Source: Halalkalibacter akibai JCM 9157 (GTDB taxonomy: Bacteria > Bacillota > Bacilli > Bacillales > Bacillaceae_D). Taken from it: a DNA stretch of 64,000 nt. Location of the stretch: positions 62,001 through 126,000 of the forward strand of contig NZ_BAUV01000003.1 in assembly GCF_000513135.1 (NCBI RefSeq), in the 5' to 3' direction. The position numbers were made by a program, and so were the translations under genes. Below are positions 56,059-63,199 of this stretch, one piece after another (the first letter of the stretch is position 1; each line of letters starts with the position of its first letter). The notes under the pieces are model-generated. The model made no database searches. It saw nothing but the letters and a program-made list of their open reading frames with translations, and was not told the DNA's origin.

Positions 56059-56553
56059 ATGAGGTCAGCTGAGAGCAAGTTTAATAACAGTTACTTATTA
56101 TACACATTGATTAGAGGAATCAATTTCGAAATAGAACAAGACATTAGGAATACATTAAAAAAAAGCAATTTTAGTTTCCCGAGTTTCCGCATACTATGGA
56201 TTCTTTATTTTCAAAATGAGACGACTATGACAAATTTAGCTCATATAGCTCAAACGAACATTTCAAACATATTTAGACAGTTAATCATTTTAAGAGATGA
56301 TGGGTTTGTTTTGATTGAAAATGCTGCAGATGCGAGAATGAAGAAAGTTAACTTAACTGCAAGAGGAAAAGAAATGGTTAGTGATTTTATCCGAGAAAAC
56401 CAGAGACAATCTGAACTAAAGATTGTTGAAACCATAGATAAAATATCGGAAGAGGAATTGAAAGTAGTCTTTAAAGTGGCGTCATTGCTCAGTTCTGAGC
56501 TTGTAGGAGACAAGTTCACGAGTTTTGTCATGAAGTCTCATAAAGATCTTTAA
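56059..56553 (+). CDS. MarR-family transcriptional regulator
   Basis: A 164-residue winged-helix regulator. PSFRILWILYFQNETTMTNLAHIAQTNISNIFRQLIILRDDGFVLIENAADARMKKVNLTARGKEM covers the helix-turn-helix and the wing. N- and C-terminal helices form the dimer. It has similarity to the Hpr/ScoC type in its long N-terminal helix, but I would not assign it. GGGGGAAGGACG precedes the ATG. A perfect palindrome 12 bp past its end may be its operator for the next gene. Confidence 0.85.
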   Translation: MRSAESKFNNSYLLYTLIRGINFEIEQDIRNTLKKSNFSFPSFRILWILYFQNETTMTNLAHIAQTNISNIFRQLIILRDDGFVLIENAADARMKKVNLTARGKEMVSDFIRENQRQSELKIVETIDKISEEELKVVFKVASLLSSELVGDKFTSFVMKSHKDL

Positions 56554-56564
56554 AGGTTAGATTT

Positions 56565-56590
56565 AAATTATTTGCAAACGCAAATAATTT
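56565..56590. promoter_or_regulatory. Perfect 11-bp palindrome, possible MarR operator or terminator
   Basis: AAATTATTTGC (56565-56575), AAAC, GCAAATAATTT (56580-56590). The AT-rich palindrome with TTTGC-GCAAA centre fits a MarR-type operator; a short T-run (TTTT) also allows terminator function. Confidence 0.5.
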
Positions 56591-56677
56591 TAGGGGAACT
56601 CCGCCATAATAAGACAGACATATCCAATAGGGCTAATTTGAAATATTGAAGTCTGGATGTCGGAGGTGTTAGTAGCT

Positions 56678-57157
56678 ATGGCTAGTCATATTAAAGAAAA
56701 AGGAATTGTATATTCAGCGGTAGTCATGACAATGGTGTTATTACTAAGGTTTGTCCCAAGACAAAAAATAAGAGAAGCTCAGGTGTCATTTTTATTTCAA
56801 CAGGCAATCACGTGGTTTTTTGGTTTATTAGTGGTTGAGAAGAAGTTAATTAAATATCCGTATAGGCGTTATTTTAAAAGGGCCGTTAAATCAAGTTTTG
56901 CCTTTGAATATTTCATTTGTCCTGCCATTTCCGCGCTCCATAACCTATACTATCCCGAGAAGAAAGGTATCTTACGTAGATTTCTTTATACGTGTTCGTA
57001 TAGTGGAATGATTACGTTTTTAGAATTTTTCATTGAAAAATACACAGACCTAATTGAATATCGAAAGTGGAGTTGGTATTGGAGTTTTCTCTCACTTTCA
57101 TCTGTTTTTTACCTTTCTTGGCTTTATTCGCGATGGTATTTTAAGAAAGAAGAATGA
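56678..57157 (+). CDS. CBO0543-family membrane protein
   Basis: A 159-residue integral membrane protein with about four helices. KYPYRRYFKRAVKSSFAFEYFICPAISALHNLYYP matches the pattern of the CBO0543 family common in spore-forming Firmicutes, function unknown. I choose ATG 56678 since GGAGGTG lies 11 nt upstream and the earlier in-frame ATG 56657 has no binding site. It lies behind the MarR gene and the palindrome, so it may be the target of that regulator. Confidence 0.75.
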   Translation: MASHIKEKGIVYSAVVMTMVLLLRFVPRQKIREAQVSFLFQQAITWFFGLLVVEKKLIKYPYRRYFKRAVKSSFAFEYFICPAISALHNLYYPEKKGILRRFLYTCSYSGMITFLEFFIEKYTDLIEYRKWSWYWSFLSLSSVFYLSWLYSRWYFKKEE

Positions 57158-57352
57158 GCGATAGTTTCCTTTTTTTCTTAGGCTCTTTTTCATTATATTA
57201 GTGAAACGGATCAGTAGCTTACTTGAACGAACTTATCCTTACACAAACCCCATATAAGCACCTTCTCATAAGACTATTTACTTCTATCTGTCATTTGAGC
57301 GATAAAATGATAAAATAGTATAGATGAATAGAATGAGGAGATGTTACTTATA

Positions 57353-57727
57353 ATGGAACAATTAAGTTTGTTTGGAGATATTGAGCCTAGAAAAGAAGAA
57401 AAAGTTGAAGTGAAACCACAGGAAATAACATCATCAGTTCCAACAATGGCTAAATCATTACTTCCTTATCATGAATTCATTTTAAACGAAGTGAAAGCTG
57501 GTTTATCGGTTAAACAAATATGCCAAAAACTAATCAATGAAAAAGGATTATCGAGTGAAACATATAGTCAAGGCACGCCTAAACTTTACCCGCAACTAAT
57601 GATTTACTTGTCGCATCAAGAAAATGTTAAGTTAGATAAAATTGATCCAAATGGAAATGGAGATTTTATAGATTATCAAAAAGAAGAAAGTGGACGGAAG
57701 TTTGATGCGATATTTAAAGTATTGTAA
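57353..57727 (+). CDS. Cytoplasmic protein of unknown function
   Basis: A 124-residue protein starting MEQLSLFGDIEPRKEEKVEV. The QLSLFGD start resembles the clamp-binding motif QLSLF found in proteins that dock on the DNA sliding clamp, which would suggest a link to DNA metabolism, but nothing else supports this. LLPYHEFILNEVKAGLSVKQICQKLINEKGL looks like a helix-turn-helix-like region. ATG 57353 is 12 nt after GAGGAG; ATG 57341 is also possible but too close to it. Confidence 0.65.
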   Translation: MEQLSLFGDIEPRKEEKVEVKPQEITSSVPTMAKSLLPYHEFILNEVKAGLSVKQICQKLINEKGLSSETYSQGTPKLYPQLMIYLSHQENVKLDKIDPNGNGDFIDYQKEESGRKFDAIFKVL

Positions 57728-57735
57728 TGTCATTT

Positions 57736-57784
57736 AAAAGGGTGTACTAAAAGTCTGGTTAAGACTTATTAGAACACCCTTTTT
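57736..57784. terminator. Bidirectional terminator
   Basis: AAAAGGGTGT pairs with ACACCCTTTT, with inner AAGTCT/AGACTT. A and T runs lie on both sides, so it can end the 57353 gene and the convergent yvrJ gene. Confidence 0.8.
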
Positions 57785-57787
57785 GAT

Positions 57788-57961
57788 TTATCCTTTTTTT
57801 TGTTCATAAGCACGAAGATAAGGTGATTGGTTCAAGCTTTCAGGTAGCTTTAAGATCGACTGGTTAACCAAATCTAGTTTTGTCTCTATTCTATTTAATA
57901 GGTAGAGCGTCACCATAACTGGAAATCCATACTCACTTAAGAGCGGAAGCCACATCTCCAT
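57788..57961 (-). CDS. YvrJ family small protein
   Basis: A 57-residue protein: MEMWLPLLSEYGFPVMVTLY, then LLNRIETKLDLVNQSILKLP and a polar tail. The W-P-LLS-YGFPVMVT-YLL-RIE-KL pattern is that of the YvrJ family (PF12841), a hydrophobic helix followed by an amphipathic one. A perfect AAGGAGG lies 7 nt before the ATG. Function unknown; the gene is last of a minus-strand operon with DUF2922 and DUF1659 genes, a combination common in bacilli. Confidence 0.85.
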   Translation of the reverse strand: MEMWLPLLSEYGFPVMVTLYLLNRIETKLDLVNQSILKLPESLNQSPYLRAYEQKKG

Positions 57962-58014
57962 TATTAATCCTCCTTAAAAAAAGAAGGAGGCACTTAGCAC
58001 CTCCTCCTTTCAGA

Positions 58015-58230
58015 TTAAATATCAATCACTTCAACAGTACGGTCTACGATACGAGCAGCTTTCTTTGCTTTGATTTCTCCACCTGTTGACGTAAACACAT
58101 TCTGAGCGACAATTGAATCCATCGCAGAGCTGATCACAACAGGATTAGCAGGGTAAACGGGGTTATCTAGTGTAAGTGTGACATTACCACCCATTTCATT
58201 TTCAAAAATTAATTCTAAGCGTTTAGTCAT
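58015..58230 (-). CDS. DUF2922 family protein
   Basis: A 71-residue protein, MTKRLELIFENEMGGNVTLT then LDNPVYPANPVVISSAMDSI and DRTVEVIDI at the end, matching DUF2922. The domain is beta-rich and has no signal. I choose the ATG at 58230 behind GAAAGGAGG; the open frame extends to 58251. Function unknown; always found near DUF1659 and often YvrJ. Confidence 0.85.
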   Translation of the reverse strand: MTKRLELIFENEMGGNVTLTLDNPVYPANPVVISSAMDSIVAQNVFTSTGGEIKAKKAARIVDRTVEVIDI

Positions 58231-58267
58231 TATTGATTCCTCCTTTCCCAAAAGGGTATTTTAGACA

Positions 58268-58471
58268 TTAAGCTAAGCTGTGAATGTTGGTACGGTCGGC
58301 TTTGATAAGTGTCCACTCTTGAAGTGGAGCTAGGGCACTAACTACGGCTGTAAGCTGTAGGTCAGTGGCAGTTGGCTTGATGTTGTTAAAGCTTTTTGAT
58401 TTTGAAATGTCTTTCCCATCCATATCCACACCATTTGTAAAAACTAAGACTAAGCGAGAATCAATTAGCAT
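58268..58471 (-). CDS. DUF1659 family protein
   Basis: A 67-residue protein, MLIDSRLVLVFTNGVDMDGK then DISKSKSFNNIKPTATDLQL and AVVSALAPLQEW, typical of DUF1659. It is first of the operon, behind GAAAGGAGGTG. The open frame back to 58522 has no support. DUF1659 and DUF2922 look like distant relatives of each other in length and strand pattern, which suggests a heteromeric complex; that is inference. Confidence 0.85.
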   Translation of the reverse strand: MLIDSRLVLVFTNGVDMDGKDISKSKSFNNIKPTATDLQLTAVVSALAPLQEWTLIKADRTNIHSLA

Positions 58472-58493
58472 CGTAACACCTCCTTTCACTTTG

Positions 58494-58522
58494 TATATAT
58501 AGAGCTCCTCTGAAATTGTCAT
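58494..58522 (-). promoter_or_regulatory. Sigma-A promoter for the DUF1659-DUF2922-yvrJ operon
   Basis: On the minus strand ATGACA (58522-58517), a 17-bp spacer and TATATA (58499-58494), 23 bp before the start codon. Confidence 0.5.
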
Positions 58523-58696
58523 AGTTCATTCACAAAAAAAATAGGTAGGTAAATAGCGCTAGATTAGGCTCGTACATAAGTTGTTTTTTTGTCTAAAAGT
58601 GTGGTATCTTACGAGATTGAATCGAAACTTAGCAGAAATGTTGTATAATAGTAGAAGTGAAAAAAATAATAGATTTACGTGAGGGAGGATCATAAC

Positions 58697-59074
58697 ATGA
58701 TGGAATGGGCGCTATCCATTTTGTTTGGTGCAGCAGTGTTGTTATTGGTATGGTCATTTGTAAAAGCAAGGAAAGCAACTCAAATAGAAAAATCAGAAAT
58801 TGAACAATTCTCTATTTCAGTGATGGAGGAAATGCAACAAGTTCAACAACAAATGCGAAATCTTGAGCTTGATCAAGAGATTATCGCTCAAGAAGCTGGA
58901 CTAAAACCAGGTGCAGAGCAAAGAGAGTTATTGCGTGTAGTTATTGATTTATATAGACGCGGCTATTCTATAGAAGGAATTGCTGCCGAAACAAAAAGAA
59001 CAGAATCAGAAACCAAGCTTATGCTAGCTCCTTATATGGAACGAAAGAGTGAAAGGAGAAAAGTAGCAAAATGA
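58697..59074 (+). CDS. YlxL/SwrB-like membrane-anchored coiled-coil protein (DUF6115)
   Basis: A 125-residue protein with an N-terminal membrane helix (WALSILFGAAVLLLVWSFV), a coiled coil (about 35-75, EEMQQVQQQMRNLELDQEII) and a C-terminal helix-turn-helix-like region LLRVVIDLYRRGYSIEGIAAETKRTESETKLML. This order matches DUF6115 proteins such as YlxL/SwrB, which promotes flagellar export in B. subtilis, but the ylxL locus is elsewhere, so this may be a paralogue. ATG 58697 is 8 nt after GAGGGAGG. It overlaps the next gene by 4 bp. Confidence 0.7.
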   Translation: MMEWALSILFGAAVLLLVWSFVKARKATQIEKSEIEQFSISVMEEMQQVQQQMRNLELDQEIIAQEAGLKPGAEQRELLRVVIDLYRRGYSIEGIAAETKRTESETKLMLAPYMERKSERRKVAK

Positions 59075-59583
59075 AAGTAAATACGATACGTAGCTTTGCT
59101 GGCGGGTTAATCGTCGCAGCAACGGTTTGTGGTGCCGTTTATTTCTTTGGATCAAGTGAGGCAACGACGACACAAGCACAAGAAAAACCAACCGTGGATG
59201 AGATGATCACATTGCTTGGTTCAGAAGGCTATGTCATTCAAACCGAAGAACAATGGCAAGAGGCACTTGCTGTCGTTGAGTCAGAGCCTGAAGAGGAAGA
59301 AATAGTAATAGAAGAAGAACCTGAAGAAGTTAAAGAAGAACCAGAAGAAAAAGAAGTAGAAGTGAAAGAAGTCATTATTTATCGCACAATGCTGACGGTT
59401 ACTCCTGGAATGACGAGTATTGATGTAGGACAAGCACTTGTAAAAGCAAACGTTACAGATAGCGCAATGGACTTTTTTAAAGAAGTAGAAAAACGCGGGC
59501 TTGCGAATAAACTAAAGCCGGGAACATTTGAAGTAGATAGTGAGATGTCTTTAGATAAAGTGATTTCGATTATTTTTAAATAA
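59071..59583 (+). CDS. Membrane-anchored YceG/MltG-like domain protein
   Basis: A 170-residue protein with an N-terminal helix (about 8-27), a highly acidic linker (about 68-105, EPEEEEIVIEEEPEEVKEEP) and a C-terminal domain VTPGMTSIDVGQALVKANVTDSAMDFFKEVEKRGLANKLKPGTFEVDSEMSLDKVISII. The latter resembles the LysM-like start of MltG (YceG), with LKPGTFEV, but lacks the transglycosylase part. It may bind nascent peptidoglycan. Coupled to the upstream gene through ATGA. Terminator follows at 59700. Confidence 0.7.
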   Translation: MKVNTIRSFAGGLIVAATVCGAVYFFGSSEATTTQAQEKPTVDEMITLLGSEGYVIQTEEQWQEALAVVESEPEEEEIVIEEEPEEVKEEPEEKEVEVKEVIIYRTMLTVTPGMTSIDVGQALVKANVTDSAMDFFKEVEKRGLANKLKPGTFEVDSEMSLDKVISIIFK

Positions 59584-59621
59584 AGATTTTTCCGTAATTT
59601 CCTTAATAGTTGTTGCTGTTA

Positions 59622-59655
59622 GTGAAATGGAGCGAAAGCCGTTACACCTCTAACC
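59622..59655 (+). repeat. Family A repeat, end fragment
   Basis: GTGAAATGGAGCGAAAGCCG and a few following bases match the left end of the family A copy at 9341. The rest is lost. Confidence 0.45.
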
Positions 59656-59699
59656 ATTAAAAGCAACGAAATAGCCCTAAATAAAGATGAAGAATGTGA

Positions 59700-59731
59700 G
59701 GTGAGTGTTCAATAGAACGCTCACCTTTTTC
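59700..59731 (+). terminator. Terminator
   Basis: GGTGAGTGTTC pairs with GAACGCTCACC (one G-T) around AATA, followed by TTTTTCATTTT. Confidence 0.8.
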
Positions 59732-59819
59732 ATTTTCTGGGAAAAATAGTAAGAATAAGACGAGAAAAGCTGATCATAAATTGAACAGGTAAGCTACTTA
59801 ACTTTTGGGGGTTAGCATA

Positions 59820-60056
59820 ATGAATAGAGCGAATGGCACGAATGTACCAAGTGGTCCTGCGCAAGTAGTCGTCTTAGAACCTTATGTGTATACAGCCCTT
59901 TATAATCTGATTGGAGAACGAATTGTCATTGATACGTCACGTGGTCCCGTAAACGGAGTGGTCAAAGATGCGAAGCCTGATCATGTTGTCGTTCAAGAAC
60001 ACGATTCTACTTTTTATGTTCGTTTAAGTGAAGTGGTTTGGTTTATGCCGGTTTAA
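59820..60056 (+). CDS. YuzF family protein (DUF2642)
   Basis: A 78-residue Sm-like small protein. VVVLEPYVYTALYNLIGERIVIDTSRGPVNGVVKDAKPDHVVVQEHDSTFYVRLSEVVWFMPV matches DUF2642, found in YuzF and in spore coat-associated proteins of bacilli. Function unknown. I start at ATG 59820 since GGGGG lies 8 nt upstream; the frame extends to 59805. Confidence 0.8.
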   Translation: MNRANGTNVPSGPAQVVVLEPYVYTALYNLIGERIVIDTSRGPVNGVVKDAKPDHVVVQEHDSTFYVRLSEVVWFMPV

Positions 60057-60092
60057 TTGCTACCTATCAAAATACCAAAAGTTTTTCCTACT

Positions 60093-60170
60093 GGCTTCGT
60101 TCATTACGCTTCAGGCACTTGCTTTCCTCTTTTCCCGCAGGAGTCAAGTGCCTTCCGCTCCATTCCACTT
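60093..60170 (-). repeat. Family A repeat, inverted copy
   Basis: On the minus strand AGTGGAATGGAGCGGAAGGC, then ACTTGACTCCTGCGGGAAAA and GCAAGTGCCTGAAGCGTAAT. It keeps CACTTG/CAAGTG as its pair and half of the central hairpin. Confidence 0.7.
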
Positions 60171-60261
60171 TAATTGTTATTAACACATTGTAAAGGACAT
60201 CCGATTTCCTGAAAATAATTCACTCAGGTGTGATGAATATGCTTATATAACAAAAATATCA

Positions 60262-60294
60262 AAAAAAGTTCGGCGCTTGGCACCGAACTTTTTC
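60262..60294. terminator. Bidirectional terminator downstream of the yknX-like gene
   Basis: AAAAAGTTCGG pairs with CCGAACTTTTT around a 9-nt loop; A and T runs flank it on both sides. Confidence 0.8.
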
Positions 60295-60302
60295 ATATTT
60301 TC

Positions 60303-61773
60303 TTATCTAAGTATTCCTTGAAGTAAAAACATGGCTTGTTCTTTTTTGCGAAAGGATTCGAATGCAGATCTTTCTAGTTCGCTGATTCGAAGACGCGTAA
60401 CAAAAGGTTGATTGGATAAGATTCTTGATGGATCGGCAACGATCAGGTCTGTTTTTGAAATACCGGTTTCTACTTGCTGTAGCTCATTGTATTCGAGGCC
60501 GAGAGTGACAAATCTTTGTTCGATGAAACCGTTATTGGCTACGAGCACGAAAGGCCTCTCAACTTCAAGCTCTTGGTCTACATCAAGCTCTTGGTCTACA
60601 TCAAGCTCTTGGTCTACATTAAGCTCTTGGTCTACATTAAGCTCTTGGTCTACATCAAGCTCTTGGTCTACATTAAGCTCTTGGTCTACATCAAGCTCTT
60701 GGTCTACATCAAGCTCTTGGTCTACATCAAGCTCTTGGTCTACATCAAGCTCTTGGTCTACATCAAGCTCTTGCTCTACTTCAAGATCCTGCTCTATTTC
60801 AAGTTCCGACTCTAGAACTGATTCTACTTCTACTTCATCAAAAGAAATAGCCTCTGGAAACAGCACGAGTGCGTTTGGAATTTCATTTTGAATAATGTTT
60901 AACGTGACATGATACCCCAACTTGAGTTCCACTTCTGAGTCGATAATATCTACCTGAAAGGGATAAGTTGTTTCAACATCTAGGGCAGGGTCTTTCGCTG
61001 GAAGGTTGGAAATATGACTGAGTGATCCTTCTAGTGGCTCATTTTCATGAACCGTTACTTCAACGGGTAAGCCCTCGTATAATTTTAGTGATTCAAGTTC
61101 AGTTAATTCTCCTTTTGCAATAAAAGGAGAGGTGATTAATGTTATAAATGGTTGTCCTGGATTTTGATTTATTTCTTTTACGATCCCAGTAACTGGACTT
61201 TGAATCTCAAGCTCGTCCTCTTGGTTGTTAAGTGAAGTGAGAGATTGTTCATAGAGCTCTTTTTCTTTTTTCAGGGCGGTGACTTGATGATGTTTTTGGA
61301 CAATTTGTAAGTCGTATTGACCGATAACAGCCTCTGATACAGGTGCTCATCTTCGTCTGTCGTTTTTAAACGATTCAGGATAGAAGTTATTGTTTTAATC
61401 TCAGAGAGTAGTTGGTCAGACCTTAAGTAACTTGTTCGATTTTTAATTCTAGTTCGTTTTTTGCAGAGTCAATTTGCAGGTTGGTGTAGTTGAAAAGAGC
61501 ATCACCAGCTTGTATTTCTTGGCCGACTTCGACGAAAATAGAATCAATCGAGCCAAGGCTTTCGTTTACATAGATAAATTCTTCACTTGAGGTGGAGATT
61601 ACCCCAGGCTTTTCAGTAGACTCAACAATGTCGACAACATTTGCAGATACAAACTGGTCAATGATTTGTAAACGGGAAATGTTGCTGTCTTTATGAACAA
61701 TTATAATAATGTTTACTAGAAAAAGGAGTGTAGCAAATCCAAATAATGTGTATTTCACCCAAGGCTTGAACAT
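60303..61773 (-). pseudogene. YknX-like membrane-fusion protein, frame broken at two places
   Basis: An HlyD/RND-type adaptor of about 490 residues if repaired. It starts MFKPWVKYTLFGFATLLFLV (membrane anchor); a lipoyl/barrel half with GSIDSIFVEVGQEIQAGDALFNYTNL; then frame changes after IEQVT (about 61425, one T lost) and after EDEHL (about 61339, one T lost); then the coiled coil, EIQSPVTGIVKEINQNPGQPF and a C-terminal part that contains 14 tandem hexapeptides (see 60555-60806). In B. subtilis YknX pairs with YknW and the YknYZ ABC transporter. A Yip1/YknW-like gene lies just upstream here, but no yknYZ follows. The breaks could be real or errors. Confidence 0.75.
60555..60806 (-). repeat. 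18-bp coding minisatellite, 14 units
   Basis: On the minus strand the frame encodes ELEIEQ, DLEVEQ, then eleven ELDVDQ or ELNVDQ units, then ELEVER. All units are in frame with no interruption. DNA units differ mainly at the codon that gives Asp or Asn, so units have been shuffled by slippage or recombination. Confidence 0.95.
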
Positions 61774-61785
61774 AATTTCCCACCT

Positions 61786-62451
61786 TTAAAGAACTAAGTA
61801 TATAGCAAGATACGTTTTTAATACAGAAAAGAAAAGGAAAACTAAATGAATCGTTAAGGCGAGTAAGATGATAAAGCGAACTTTGTTAAAAGCTAATTTC
61901 GAAAAGGCATACACTTGTATGATGAGAGCCCAAATATAAAAGACTGAAACGCCGCTAAATAAATGACTCACATATGTGTTAGATGTTAATGAACTAGCTA
62001 TTACTCCTAGTGCAAAGGGAGAAGTGATGGCATCAATACCTAACCATAACTCAAAAGGAAGAAGAGCTATGTCCCCAAGTATAAAAATAAACAGACTTAC
62101 GGTTGAGACGATAAATGATTGGCGGAAGCTGACGTCATCTAGAAAGATAGAAAAACAAAAGCTGGCAAACAGTAAGTAAATGATCGGTGAGAAAAGAGCT
62201 TCTAGTATACTGCCTATTCCAACAAGCAGTTTGATCAATTCAAGTTCACTAACAGAATAGAAAGTAAGTTGTTGTGAAAAAACGGCCGTATCAAGACCAT
62301 GAAAAGACCTTATGATGGAAATGACCATCCCAATAGAAATAAGAATGGCAACATGTTTGATCGGAAAAGGGACTACCTCAGCTATATTAAGCTGGTAAAA
62401 TTTTGTTTCAGGGTCTTTCAAGCTTCGTATTAATTCAAATTGATATTTCAT
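61786..62451 (-). CDS. Yip1-domain membrane protein (YknW-like)
   Basis: A 221-residue protein with five or six helices. The order of helices, a charged N-terminus with SLKDPETKFYQLNIAEVVPFPIK, and the place next to an adaptor gene suggest the Yip1 domain family, as in YknW of B. subtilis, which helps to assemble the YknXYZ transporter that protects against the SdpC toxin. It precedes the adaptor by 12 bp. No clear binding site; ATG 62451 is preceded by GGGGGCTCACCAATG on the minus strand. Confidence 0.7.
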   Translation of the reverse strand: MKYQFELIRSLKDPETKFYQLNIAEVVPFPIKHVAILISIGMVISIIRSFHGLDTAVFSQQLTFYSVSELELIKLLVGIGSILEALFSPIIYLLFASFCFSIFLDDVSFRQSFIVSTVSLFIFILGDIALLPFELWLGIDAITSPFALGVIASSLTSNTYVSHLFSGVSVFYIWALIIQVYAFSKLAFNKVRFIILLALTIHLVFLFFSVLKTYLAIYLVL

Positions 62452-62725
62452 TGGTGAGCCCCCAAGCGATAATGTAAACTCTATTCTCTTATTCTATCGA
62501 AAAACATGGAATTTTGAAAGAATTTCCATATAAATCGAGAAATAAAAACAGGAATGAAATCCAACATTGTTGAAGTAAGTAGAACCGTGATGGCTTTTAA
62601 GCAAGTTTCTATAAAAAACGAGCCAGAAATTATTTGCTCACTCGTTTGGTTAAAATAACAATGACTGATAGAATTGAAACCAGCTAACGGTTTTCACGTA
62701 TATACTTTTGGGAGGTGTTAAAAAC
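62452..62725. other. Divergent intergenic region
   Basis: The 274-bp gap separates the minus-strand Yip1 gene from the + strand lipoprotein gene. AAACGAG (62616-62622) and CTCGTTT (62641-62647) form a hairpin before the lipoprotein gene. I see no clear promoter on either strand and no repeats. Confidence 0.35.
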
Positions 62726-63199
62726 ATGAAACCGAAAACGGATAAGTTACTGAAGGGATTACTAAGCTCAAGTGTGGCGTTGATGGGTCTAACTGCCTGC
62801 TCACCTGCGATGCAGGAAGAGTTATTCCAGACACCGGCTGAACCGGATCCGACTGTTCAACCAGATCCGGATCTTCTACCATCACCTGAAGAAGCTGATT
62901 GCGACACTTGGACGTGGGACGAGGAAGCAGAAGGCTATCAGTGTGTCGAACAAGGCAATCAAAATTACGGACATTATTATTATGGCGGAAGTTGGTTCCC
63001 GACGATCGCAGCCTTTATGGCAGGGCGTGCCATGGCTGGCGGTGGTGGTGGCACACGAACGAGGCAACCTGCGGTGACTCAACCAGGAAGAGACACAAAT
63101 GTTAATCAGCCGAATCCGAATCAACAACAACCTAGATCACCTAATCAAGCTGGTAATCCGCGCTCAGGTATGGGTGGTGGAGGAACTTTTGGTGGTTAA
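62726..63199 (+). CDS. YgiB-like (DUF1190-like) lipoprotein
   Basis: A 157-residue lipoprotein: signal MKPKTDKLLKGLLSSSVALM then GLTAC (Cys25). The mature part has an acidic, Pro-rich segment, CDTWTWDEEAEGYQC with two cysteines, then YYYGGSWFPTIAAFMAGRAMAGGGGG and a Gln/Asn/Gly tail. The motif with a glycine-rich hydrophobic stretch before a low-complexity tail resembles DUF1190/YgiB of E. coli, which is encoded next to the glutathionylspermidine synthase-like YgiC. The next gene here is of that type, which supports the call. GGGAGGTG precedes ATG 62726. It overlaps the next gene by 8 bp. Confidence 0.7.
   Translation: MKPKTDKLLKGLLSSSVALMGLTACSPAMQEELFQTPAEPDPTVQPDPDLLPSPEEADCDTWTWDEEAEGYQCVEQGNQNYGHYYYGGSWFPTIAAFMAGRAMAGGGGGTRTRQPAVTQPGRDTNVNQPNPNQQQPRSPNQAGNPRSGMGGGGTFGG

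Noticed and set aside
60412-60891. 159-codon + strand ORF with repeated STSSSW
   Set aside because: It is the antisense of the ELDVDQ minisatellite in the yknX-like gene.
60950-60970. A third frame break in the yknX-like gene
   Set aside because: On recounting, TATCCCTTTCAG is continuous in frame; I had dropped one C at the join of two lines.
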